DNA of 9,760 bases from JAAUQA01 sp036351435. GTDB lineage: Bacteria > Pseudomonadota > Gammaproteobacteria > Competibacterales > Competibacteraceae. The notes beneath the pieces are model-generated. The model searched no databases. It worked only from the letters and a program-made list of their open reading frames with translations, and was not told where the DNA came from. Below, one piece after another: positions 1 through 6,590 of the stretch. Numbering within the stretch: position 1 is the first letter of the stretch; each line of letters starts with the position of its first letter. A program made the translations under genes and the position numbers. The stretch is taken from positions 1 through 9,760 of the forward strand of contig JAZBPA010000363.1 in NCBI GenBank assembly GCA_036351435.1, written 5' to 3'.

Positions 1-2
1 AC

Positions 3-80
3 GACGATGATGATGATGACGACGACGACGATGATGACGATGATGACGATGATGACGATGATGACGATGATGACGATGAT
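3..80 (+). repeat. GAY-triplet repeat coding poly-Asp
   Basis: A trinucleotide tract of only GAT and GAC codons, 26 in a row. From 30 to 80 it is arranged as about 5.7 tandem copies of the 9-mer GATGATGAC. It lies in frame in the protease gene and reaches the window edge, so its full length is not visible. Length changes by whole 9-mers would keep the frame, so slippage would alter tract length and not switch the gene off. Confidence 0.9.
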
Positions 81-1217
81 GGAGGACGAGGATCAACGAG
101 TGCTGCTTCAAGAGGTGGTCTGAGAGGTGGACTAACCGGTGGTGGCGAAGCTTTTGAGCCTGGCGAGGTATTGGGTATCAATCTCAGCCGGGATGTGCTC
201 AACCAGGTTACTTCATTTGGCTTCACAGTGATTGATCAACAATCTTTAGAAAATTTGCAGTTGAATGTGACGCTATTTCGAGCCCCCTGGAGGATGCCTT
301 CCGATGAGGCTTTACGCTGGTTGCAGCGACAAATACCTCAAGGGAATTTTACGCTCAACCACGTCTATCGGGTTGCTGCGCAAGGCTGCGATGCCAATCG
401 TTGTTATGGCCATAATCTGATTGGCTGGCAGGCCGACGGTAACCAATGTGGCCAAAATATTCGCCTGGGTATGGTTGATACTGCGGTAAATACCAGCCAT
501 CCTGCTTTGACGGGTCGACGAGTGGAAGCCAGGCCATTCGCTGAGGACGGACGAGGGTCCGATCCCGGTCACGGCACGGCTGTAGCAGCTTTATTAGTGG
601 GTAATCCCAGCACCGGTTTCCCTGGATTGCTCCCAGCAGCGACGTTGTATGCTGCTGACACGTTTTTTCGTACCGATAAAGGTGAAATTCGCACTAACGT
701 TTACGTATTTGTCGAAGGCTTGGAATGGTTATTGAGCAAAGGAGTTACTGTCGTCAATGCCAGCATCGCGGGTCCAGCTAATGACTTACTACAGATAGCG
801 GTGTCGAATATCGCCGCGCGCGGTATTCCCGTGATCGCCGCGGCTGGCAATGGTGGACCTTCAGCACCGCCCGCTTTTCCTGCCGCCTATGAAGAAGTGA
901 TTGCCGTCACCGCAGTAGATCAGCGTATGCGCCCGTACTCCATGGCTAATCGTGGAGCTTATGTTGCGGTCGCCGCACCTGGAGTACGCATTTGGACACC
1001 CAGTGCACGAGGCGGAGGCATGTTTAATAACGGTACGTCGTTTGCGACCCCTTATGTAACCGCAATCGCTGCTCAATTATTAGCGCTGCAACCGCGAACT
1101 TCAGCGCGTCAGCTACCGGAATTATTGGGCGCGACTGCGCGTGATCTGGGAGCACCCGGAAGAGATCCGATATTTGGGTGGGGCTTAGTACAAAGCCAGG
1201 GAGTTTGCGGGCGTTAG
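3..1217 (+). CDS. S8 (subtilisin-like) serine protease with poly-Asp tract, 5' truncated
   Basis: This is a secreted-type serine endopeptidase of the subtilase family; the 5' end lies left of the window because the frame is open to the edge. The visible protein starts with 26 consecutive Asp codons (3-80), then a Gly/Arg/Ser-rich linker (81-150), then a segment from about 165 to 370 that resembles the prodomain/N-terminal region of such proteases. The catalytic triad is clear: Asp in GMVDTAV (codon 477-479), His in DPGHGTAVA (570-572) and Ser in NGTSFATP (1038-1040). The oxyanion Asn sits in AAAGNGG. Four Cys (three in the 390-450 region, one three residues from the end) could form disulfides in an exported enzyme. 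A TTG at 171 could act as a start, but the coding frame and composition run straight through it, so I do not use it. The gene ends ahead of a strong hairpin. The substrate is unknown. Confidence 0.9.
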   Translation, partial: DDDDDDDDDDDDDDDDDDDDDDDDDDGGRGSTSAASRGGLRGGLTGGGEAFEPGEVLGINLSRDVLNQVTSFGFTVIDQQSLENLQLNVTLFRAPWRMPSDEALRWLQRQIPQGNFTLNHVYRVAAQGCDANRCYGHNLIGWQADGNQCGQNIRLGMVDTAVNTSHPALTGRRVEARPFAEDGRGSDPGHGTAVAALLVGNPSTGFPGLLPAATLYAADTFFRTDKGEIRTNVYVFVEGLEWLLSKGVTVVNASIAGPANDLLQIAVSNIAARGIPVIAAAGNGGPSAPPAFPAAYEEVIAVTAVDQRMRPYSMANRGAYVAVAAPGVRIWTPSARGGGMFNNGTSFATPYVTAIAAQLLALQPRTSARQLPELLGATARDLGAPGRDPIFGWGLVQSQGVCGR

Positions 1218-1247
1218 AGGTAGATTATTCGGACATCCCACTTCTGC

Positions 1248-1285
1248 AGGATAAGCCGAAAGCGGTTATTGCTTCGGCTTATCCT
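1248..1285. terminator. Perfect 13-bp hairpin between convergent genes
   Basis: AGGATAAGCCGAA (1248-1260) is followed 12 bases later by its exact reverse complement TTCGGCTTATCCT (1273-1285). The stem can be extended by a GC/GC pair past one bulged A. It sits 30 bases after the protease stop and 18 bases beyond the stop of the minus-strand NTPase gene, so it probably terminates both transcripts. Neither side has a clear T-run, so intrinsic termination is inferred from position and stem strength. Confidence 0.6.
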
Positions 1286-1303
1286 TGATAATGCGAGTGA
1301 TGT

Positions 1304-2362
1304 CTATGATGCGGTTAGTAAAGATAGTCTGGGAAAGCAACCGACCAGGAGGTCTACCTCCCCGGCCCCTAGTTGATCCGTGCTGTAAACGGGCAAGCGA
1401 GTCGCTGCATTGGCCTCGCGACAGGCTAATTGTGATTGGGTCATAGCCCCAGACAATCCGCGTAAAGGTAGGCGGTTTTGCCGCAACCATGCGGCTCCGG
1501 CCGCCGCGCCCAAAGAATCCTGGGCCGCCATTAAAACCGTGTGGATGTTGTCGCGAAACACACGGGATTTCAGCAAAAAGTCAGTTTCACGCTGATATAA
1601 CCCATCGGCAATTTCGATGACAATAGCAGTAGCACCCTGAAATTTGAGGTGACTTAGCAATGTTTGTAACACCTGTTCGATCTCCAGCGGATCAAGCAAA
1701 TAGGTGGTAGGAAATCCTGCGTCCGTAAAATCCACAACCCATTCAGCGCCGGCATCGGTGAGCGAGAAGAAATCCCCAAAGGCGCCAGTACCGGTAATTT
1801 TGGCGGCTCCCACCCGATGACCGCGTTTAGCCAAGCCATGTACCGCATGCGCGGCAGTCGTAGTTTTGCCAGAATTCATGCAAGTGCCGACAATCGCCAC
1901 CACGGGGACATCAATAGTGGCATTCACGAGCGGTAATGCATATTGCCGGAGATTCAAGGACTGGCCGTTGCCGTCTGCGATAACGCCAAGGGGTTGAATC
2001 GTGGTCGGTGGGTCCATTCGTCTATGCTGTGACAATACCCGTGATGCAACGCCGCCCGCAGCAACCAGATGGCAACATTCCATGGTTTCGGGCAACTCGG
2101 CTTCGAATTGGTCTGGGGCATAGCGGTTGCCATAAGCGACCATGATTTCGTCACCTTCATAGAGCGCCGCCGGGCGACCGCTGTGTAACTGCACGCGCCT
2201 ATGTTGACTGATGTTTTCAACCCGCGCCAAGATTAAGTCACCGACCCGCGGTGGATAAGGATCGCTGAGCAGTGTGACCATGTCTTTCTCTGCCACGCGA
2301 CGGGTGGTGAAGCTCCGTTTCACTTTGGCCAAGCGATTAGCGTCTAATGATTGAATTGACAT
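1304..2362 (-). CDS. P-loop NTPase with N-terminal beta-barrel-like domain, function unknown
   Basis: A 352-residue predicted cytoplasmic protein. The start MSIQSLDANR is chosen because GAGGT lies 7 bases upstream of its ATG; an in-frame ATG at 2404 has no such site. Residues about 40-100 (GDLILARVENISQHRRVQL, then GDEIMVAYGNRYAPDQFEAEL) look like a small beta-barrel or OB-like domain. The C-terminal half starts with a Walker A motif, GTCMNSGKTTT (159-169), followed by helix and strand patterns typical of SIMIBI-class NTPases related to MobB, BioD and DUF1611 proteins. The strand ATAIVIEIADG (244-254) is the likely Walker B. The sequence shows nucleotide binding; the substrate is not evident. 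It is transcribed divergently from the exported alpha/alpha-barrel-like protein and may work with it, but this rests on position alone. A DUF1611-like assignment is a guess by motif resemblance. Confidence 0.8.
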   Translation of the reverse strand: MSIQSLDANRLAKVKRSFTTRRVAEKDMVTLLSDPYPPRVGDLILARVENISQHRRVQLHSGRPAALYEGDEIMVAYGNRYAPDQFEAELPETMECCHLVAAGGVASRVLSQHRRMDPPTTIQPLGVIADGNGQSLNLRQYALPLVNATIDVPVVAIVGTCMNSGKTTTAAHAVHGLAKRGHRVGAAKITGTGAFGDFFSLTDAGAEWVVDFTDAGFPTTYLLDPLEIEQVLQTLLSHLKFQGATAIVIEIADGLYQRETDFLLKSRVFRDNIHTVLMAAQDSLGAAAGAAWLRQNRLPLRGLSGAMTQSQLACREANAATRLPVYSTDQLGAGEVDLLVGCFPRLSLLTAS

Positions 2363-2384
2363 CGTGGTGACCTCACGTTTGGTT

Positions 2385-2411
2385 ACAGGGATGAATAACT
2401 TCATTACCTGT
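2385..2411. promoter_or_regulatory. Imperfect inverted repeat in divergent leader
   Basis: ACAGG (2385-2389) and CCTGT (2407-2411) enclose ATGAA (2391-2395) and TTCAT (2400-2404), giving a 10-bp hairpin with a small internal loop and a TAAC loop. It lies between the starts of the divergent NTPase and exported-protein genes, so it could be a shared operator or a leader hairpin of the minus-strand transcript. No clear -10/-35 pair was found here. Confidence 0.3.
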
Positions 2412-2444
2412 GAAAACGACTGGCCACACGATTTATTCCCACCT

Positions 2445-3797
2445 ATGAGAAAAATTTTTAAATTAGAAAATGTGCAACAGATGATAAGGATTGCCGTGTT
2501 ACTCGTGCTTGTGTGCGCTGAGGCTGTATCGGCGGCAGAGTCTATGCGCTGCCAAACTGAGGTGGCTGGTGTTGGGGATGATGATTTTCCGGCTACGGCA
2601 GCGCGAGGAAAACCGCAACTTAACGAGATCGGCGAAGCTATAATACTCGCCGCGAAATATTTGACCCGTTCGATTGATGCAGAAGGTCGGTTTGTTTACC
2701 GAATCAATCCCAAGTACATCGATTCCACGAAAACCGATTACAACGTTTTGCGGCATGCCGGCACGATCTACGCATTGGCGAGTTATTACCGGCAATGGCA
2801 TGCTGCTGTGCCCACCCGATCCGCGTTACTTCGTGCCGGCCAGTTTTTACAGATTTGTTGCATGGGTGCTATCACAACGCATCATGATTTGTTAGGTATT
2901 TGGTCGCCGCCGACAGTGACAGGCGCTGATCGTCTCCAACTCAAGCTGGGCGGCAATGGATTAGGTCTAGTTGCGCTATTGAACCTGGAGGCAATCCAGC
3001 CCGGCTTTACCTCGAAAGAGGAATTTCTGCGCTTAGGCCGGTTTATCATCTATATGCAGAAACCGGATGGTAGCTTTTTCTCCAAATACATACCCAGTCA
3101 GGGGGGTCGGCAGGATCGCTGGGTATCCTTGTATTATCCCGGTGAGGCAGCCTTGGGCCTATTGTTATTGTATGATTACGATCCTGCACCGATTTGGCTG
3201 CATTCAGCTGCCAAGGCTCTGGCCCATCTGGCCCACAGTCGCGCGAGCCAAGCCAGCGTGCCGGCGGATCACTGGGCTTTGCTGGCGACGGCTCATCTTT
3301 TACAGGGCGACCGGTTGAATAAAACACTTTATGCCACGTGGCATAAAGTGCATCAAGTGAATCTGCGTGAGCTGCTTATCGGTCATGTGGTACAGATTTC
3401 CCAAAGCATACTCAATGAACAACTTCGACAGGCAAACGACCCATTATTGCTGGGTGGTTTTACCCCAGACGGTCGGACCGCGCCGACTGCCACAAGGCTA
3501 GAGGGTTTGTTGGCAGCGTTGGAAGTCTTGCCCACTGATTGCGTGGAATTACGACAACACATTGAAGCCTCAGTCCATACTGGCATGGCTTTTTTGTTGC
3601 GCGCTCAAATTCGCTCGGGCCAATATGCGGGAGCTTTGCCACGTGCGGTGCTCCCAATAGCTATCGAAGAAGCGGCGGAGGCTAAACGCTTCAATCAGCG
3701 GGTTAGTGAGATCCGCATCGACTACGTGCAACATGCACTAAGTGCAATGTTGCAGTACGTCAGATACTTTGGTGCTGAGTCAAGTCTGGACCAATAG
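2445..3797 (+). CDS. Exported protein, probable alpha/alpha-barrel (six-hairpin-like) fold, function unknown
   Basis: About 450 residues, opening with a signal peptide: MIRIAVLLVLVCAEAVSA with a V-S-A cleavage site before AES. ATG at 2445 gives a longer basic n-region; ATG at 2481 starts directly at MIRIAV. Neither has a good SD, so the start is uncertain. The in-frame ATG at 2364 adds a Cys/Trp-containing stretch ahead of the signal and is unlikely. The mature part is made of repeated helical pairs with small, Gly- or His-marked turns: DYNVLRHAGTIYAL, LGGNGLGLVALLNLE, DRWVSLYYPGEAALGLLLLY, PADHWALLATAHLL, TATRLEGLLAALEVL and IDYVQHALSAMLQYV. This pattern fits the alpha/alpha-toroid seen in six-hairpin glycosidases and terpenoid-cyclase-like proteins. 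I cannot identify catalytic residues or a substrate. It is divergent from the P-loop NTPase gene and contains a perfect 26-bp palindrome at 3325-3350. Confidence 0.75.
   Translation: MRKIFKLENVQQMIRIAVLLVLVCAEAVSAAESMRCQTEVAGVGDDDFPATAARGKPQLNEIGEAIILAAKYLTRSIDAEGRFVYRINPKYIDSTKTDYNVLRHAGTIYALASYYRQWHAAVPTRSALLRAGQFLQICCMGAITTHHDLLGIWSPPTVTGADRLQLKLGGNGLGLVALLNLEAIQPGFTSKEEFLRLGRFIIYMQKPDGSFFSKYIPSQGGRQDRWVSLYYPGEAALGLLLLYDYDPAPIWLHSAAKALAHLAHSRASQASVPADHWALLATAHLLQGDRLNKTLYATWHKVHQVNLRELLIGHVVQISQSILNEQLRQANDPLLLGGFTPDGRTAPTATRLEGLLAALEVLPTDCVELRQHIEASVHTGMAFLLRAQIRSGQYAGALPRAVLPIAIEEAAEAKRFNQRVSEIRIDYVQHALSAMLQYVRYFGAESSLDQ
3325..3350. repeat. Perfect 26-bp palindrome inside a coding region
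   Basis: An uninterrupted palindrome centred on CACGTG with no loop. Its inner 16 bases, TATGCCACGTGGCATA (3330-3345), recur exactly at 8689-8704 ahead of vapB. It encodes roughly TLYATWHKV within the exported protein. It could be a protein-binding site or a mobile palindromic element. Confidence 0.85.
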
Positions 3798-3801
3798 ATA
3801 G

Positions 3802-3837
3802 AGCTGAACACCGTAATCAAAGTAAACTGGTTCAGCT
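3802..3837. terminator. Hairpin after the exported-protein gene
   Basis: AGCTGAAC (3802-3809) pairs with GTTCAGCT (3830-3837) across a 20-base loop, starting 4 bases after the stop codon. The position suggests 3'-end formation, but there is no T-run. Confidence 0.35.
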
Positions 3838-3882
3838 ATAGATGGTCAAGAAGCTATCGGAATTCGCAGTTAGGGTGTTAAT

Positions 3883-3906
3883 GGTGATGTCTGTGTAGAC
3901 ATCACC
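3883..3906. terminator. 10-bp perfect hairpin with GTGT tetraloop
   Basis: GGTGATGTCT (3883-3892) and AGACATCACC (3897-3906) form a perfect stem closed by GTGT. It lies in the 174-base gap between the convergent exported-protein and beta-hydroxylase genes, so a bidirectional terminator or transcript-end stabiliser is the simplest reading. It lacks a U-tract on either strand. Confidence 0.5.
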
Positions 3907-3971
3907 GAGCAGTGAAGAATCAAAGAGGCAAATCTGCCTACCAAGTTCAAGGAAACTGCTGACGATCGGGC

Positions 3972-4556
3972 TTATGCGATCTCTTCCTTTTTTGCTCCAT
4001 ACACTTCGACAAAACGAGTGCGCGGCAGCAGATCAAAAATCATGTGAATGCGGTCTGCATCGCCGTCGTTGAAGGCCGAATGTATTTGATTGTTATCAAA
4101 CCACCAAAGCTCCCCAACCTGCATGCGCATCTCCTCATCACCACTTTTTAGGTAGCTACCAAGGGCGCTTTGCAGGATCAAATGATAACGGTCGCGGAAA
4201 CGATAATACTCACCCTGGTCGGTATGCGGATAGACTTGACGACCGGCTGGTAGACAGACGATTTTTGCCCGCCCCAGTTCGGCATCTTGTTCGGCGGCGA
4301 AAGATTCCAGAAACGCTCGCGCGATGGGGAATTGCTTTGAACTGGTGGTATACCGGCTCTCATGCACATCGTAGCGTTTACGCCCGGCAATTTTTGATTT
4401 GACTACACCACGTAACGGGATCGCTCGTGCTTCGCGTTGCACAGCAATTTTGTTTTGCCGGCCCGTATTGAGGGACCAGGCATCGGGTATCGACGCAATT
4501 TCATCCAAGAACGGTTGTATGTCGAGCCCCTGTTTCATTAAACGGAAGTACTTCAT
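3972..4556 (-). CDS. Aspartyl/asparaginyl beta-hydroxylase-family dioxygenase
   Basis: A 194-residue protein of the Fe(II)/2-oxoglutarate-dependent aspartyl/asparaginyl beta-hydroxylase family (double-stranded beta-helix). The conserved core runs from about residue 96 to 176: VYPHTDQGEYYRFRDRYH with His111 and Asp113, GELWWFDNNQIHSAFN with His159, and DADRIHMIFDL with Arg169, the expected 2-oxoglutarate carboxylate-binding Arg. His111 and His159 are the likely iron ligands. The family hydroxylates the beta-carbon of Asp/Asn residues or free amino acids; the substrate here is unknown. No signal peptide is seen, so it is probably cytoplasmic. AGGAG lies 8 bases before the ATG. It starts 40 bases after the ABC transporter stop on the same strand, implying co-transcription, and ends near hairpins shared with the convergent gene. 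Confidence 0.85.
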   Translation of the reverse strand: MKYFRLMKQGLDIQPFLDEIASIPDAWSLNTGRQNKIAVQREARAIPLRGVVKSKIAGRKRYDVHESRYTTSSKQFPIARAFLESFAAEQDAELGRAKIVCLPAGRQVYPHTDQGEYYRFRDRYHLILQSALGSYLKSGDEEMRMQVGELWWFDNNQIHSAFNDGDADRIHMIFDLLPRTRFVEVYGAKKEEIA

Positions 4557-4596
4557 TGTCAGTTCTCCTATGCTATGGCAATTGAATAAGCAGTTA

Positions 4597-6300
4597 TCAC
4601 GATACGACCCGCAGAGCTTGCGGGTCAGCAGATCTATCGTTTAGCTCCACCAACTCTGATAGCGTGATTTCTGACAGATGGCCCCCGTCGAGCCTCAATA
4701 TGCGTTGCGCGAGGGCGGCGCGTTGTGGATCATGGGTAATGAAAACGACAGTACCCGTAAAGCGTTCCACGGTATGTTCAAGGGCTCGTCTGGCGACATG
4801 ATCGAGATTGGCATCTGCCTCGTCGAGCAGGAGTACCCTGGGGGTTGTCAACAAGGCGCGGGCCAGCGCAATACGGGCACGTTCACCGGTCGAAAAACCT
4901 TCACCGTTTTCTGATACTCGTGTCTCCAATCCCTTGGGTAGGGTTGCAACTAATGTGTCGAGACCAAGGTCTTCGAGTGTTTTGGTAAAATATTCTGCGT
5001 CATGCTGAGTATTGCCATAGCTCAGGTTAAGCCGTAAAGAGCCACGCAATAGCGGCAAATCCGGCGATACCAGAGCGAAAGCGCGGCGCACATCCTGCCA
5101 GCGGCAAGTGAGTAATGATTGACCATCTAGCCTGATTTCGCCCGACTGCGGGTGAACCAGGCTGGCCATGATCCGTATTAGTGTCGATTTTCCCGCACCA
5201 TTCGGTCCGACTAGGGCGACCCGTTCGCCGGCGGCGATGGTAGTGGTAATGTTGTCAAACAGCCCGTCCAGAATGACATTGTGCAGCTCGATTTGCCCGG
5301 GGCCAGGTTGGAGTGGGGTGTTTGCCTTGGTGTCTTGGGACCGACTGACTGGCGTGAGTGCTAGCAGCCGTTCCTGCTTCTCGCGAGCAATCACGGCACC
5401 GTTCCAATACTCGTAAACACGCCCCAAATCCTGCAAGCGCGGCGCCAGCAAACCGGCAACGACCATAGCCGCAACCACGGCACCGGGGCTGGCGAAGCCC
5501 ATGCTGACCTGCACAGCGCCGGCAAATAACGCACAAGCACTGGCGAAACTGCCGCTGGCTTCGGTCAATGCGCGCAGCAAACCAATAACCCGTGCGCGGT
5601 CGATTAAAGAACGCCTAAGTCGTTGGCTCAAGCGTGCGAAGCGTTTGGATTCTCTTTTCTCTTGTCCGAATGCTTCGACCACCCCAATGTGCGACACTCG
5701 ATCATTCAACAGAGCAGCAAGTTGGCCACGGCGATTACGGGTTTCCCGGGTGGTGAGGCGCAGCCGAGGACCGATACCTATGGCCAGGAGAGTGGCTGCG
5801 ACGACGGCGATGGTGACGGCGATAGCGACTACGGGTTCGACCCAGCTTAAAGCACCAATCGCTAGGACAGTTGCCACGCCGCTGACGGTTAGTCGCGCCA
5901 TACCATAGCTGATCCATTGCCTCAGCGCGCTCAAATCGCCGATAAAGCGCAACACAACAGCACCGCGGCTCATTTGTCGGGTGCCATCGGCCCCAATCCG
6001 CGCAACATGCCTAAACAGCCGCATGCGCACAGTGTGGATATAGCTTTGACCCAGCTGTTCGGCATCGACATGACTGCGCCAGCGCAGCCACGCACCCGCC
6101 ACGATGGTGGCTAGCAGCCCGCCGCCGAACAGCCTGGCGTTAGCCCAGGACAAGGTTTCGCCAGAAGATACCAGCCGATCAAAACCATCCTGCACTAGAA
6201 GTGCGGTGGCCACAGCAATTAACGCTTGGCCGACACCGTTAGCGATCAAATAGGTAAAGCGGAGTCGGCGTTTACCCGTCAATACGGGAGGCAGGGACAT
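4597..6300 (-). CDS. ABC exporter half-transporter (fused TMD-NBD) with atypical NBD motifs
   Basis: A 567-residue inner-membrane protein with a type IV exporter (MsbA/bacteriocin-like) arrangement. The membrane domain covers residues 1 to about 310, with hydrophobic segments near 17-36, 57-73, 140-176 (two) and 250-290 (two). The NBD follows: Walker A GPNGAGKST (365-373), signature FSTGE (469-473) in place of LSGGQ, Walker B VLLLDE (489-494) with the catalytic Glu, D-loop ANLD, and switch His523 in ITHD. The Q-loop reads FALVSPDLPLL, with Pro413 where Gln is expected. The protein should act as a homodimer unless a partner lies elsewhere. AGGAG sits 8 bases before the ATG. It is the first gene of an operon with the beta-hydroxylase. 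The exported substrate is unknown; a modified peptide or amino acid is one possibility by context only. Confidence 0.9.
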   Translation of the reverse strand: MSLPPVLTGKRRLRFTYLIANGVGQALIAVATALLVQDGFDRLVSSGETLSWANARLFGGGLLATIVAGAWLRWRSHVDAEQLGQSYIHTVRMRLFRHVARIGADGTRQMSRGAVVLRFIGDLSALRQWISYGMARLTVSGVATVLAIGALSWVEPVVAIAVTIAVVAATLLAIGIGPRLRLTTRETRNRRGQLAALLNDRVSHIGVVEAFGQEKRESKRFARLSQRLRRSLIDRARVIGLLRALTEASGSFASACALFAGAVQVSMGFASPGAVVAAMVVAGLLAPRLQDLGRVYEYWNGAVIAREKQERLLALTPVSRSQDTKANTPLQPGPGQIELHNVILDGLFDNITTTIAAGERVALVGPNGAGKSTLIRIMASLVHPQSGEIRLDGQSLLTCRWQDVRRAFALVSPDLPLLRGSLRLNLSYGNTQHDAEYFTKTLEDLGLDTLVATLPKGLETRVSENGEGFSTGERARIALARALLTTPRVLLLDEADANLDHVARRALEHTVERFTGTVVFITHDPQRAALAQRILRLDGGHLSEITLSELVELNDRSADPQALRVVS

Positions 6301-6311
6301 AGGGAAAACTC

Positions 6312-6332
6312 CTCAAAAGTTGAACCTTTGAG
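6312..6332. promoter_or_regulatory. 21-base near-palindrome at the ABC gene ribosome site
   Basis: CTCAAA (6312-6317) and TTTGAG (6327-6332) flank GTT/AAC around a single central G, with one mismatched pair. The element directly abuts the SD (CTCCT on the plus strand, 6309-6313) of the ABC transporter gene, so it could be an operator or a hairpin that limits ribosome access. A clear promoter was not found in the leader. Confidence 0.3.
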
Positions 6333-6419
6333 ACCTATAACGTCTGACCTGCCGATTTATTCCCTGGAAAATCCAGTGGCCCCTGCGGGTCCGACGGGCA
6401 TCTTCCTCGAATTGGACGT

Positions 6420-6533
6420 ACGACTGATGCCGCTGTACAACGTGCGCACCAGCACTTCGTCGGGACCGGGTGGTGATAGCGATTGCGGGCGCAATTCCCC
6501 GGTTCTGACGCCAGTAACCCAAAACGCTTGGGC
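6420..6533 (-). pseudogene. N-terminal remnant of a zinc-type (MDR) alcohol dehydrogenase
   Basis: The minus strand reads AQAFWVTGVRTGELRPQSL then SPPGPDEVLVRTLYSGISR, about 38 residues. This matches my recollection of the start of medium-chain (zinc-binding) dehydrogenases, whose usual form is W-V-T-x-x-x-x-GE-(L/I)R-P, then PGPxEVLVRTLYSGISRGTE. A TAA lies immediately upstream of this stretch (6534-6536) and no start codon remains. After SGISR the family pattern is lost and the frame stops at 6357-6359. The rest of the roughly 300-residue enzyme is missing, because the Uma2-like gene and ABC gene flank it. It is a dead fragment left by deletion or rearrangement. Confidence 0.7.
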
Positions 6534-6590
6534 TTAAGGCTGAATCATGGCCTTATTATTGATCAGCACATCTTTGAGAGAACCTTCTCA

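Noticed and set aside
404..415. 12-bp palindrome TTATGGCCATAA in the protease gene
   Set aside because: Short, single-copy and inside clear coding sequence; expected by chance.
2364..2444. N-terminal extension of the exported protein from ATG 2364
   Set aside because: It would overlap the NTPase start region and place polar and Cys/Trp residues ahead of the signal peptide; no SD supports it.
5501..5908. Long plus-strand open frame opposite the ABC transporter
   Set aside because: It is a shadow of the membrane domain coding sequence, Arg/Ala/Thr-rich with no SD or family features.
6313..6522. Arg-rich minus-strand open frame of 69 codons
   Set aside because: It is in another frame of the dehydrogenase remnant, lacks an SD and shows no protein-family pattern.
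6518..6532. CCCAA/TTGGG short inverted repeat
   Set aside because: A 5-bp stem lying within the dehydrogenase remnant, consistent with chance.
6226..6537. Plus-strand open frame of 103 codons across the ABC gene start
   Set aside because: It begins with TTG antisense to the ABC gene, has no SD, and the minus strand in the same place carries recognisable dehydrogenase similarity.
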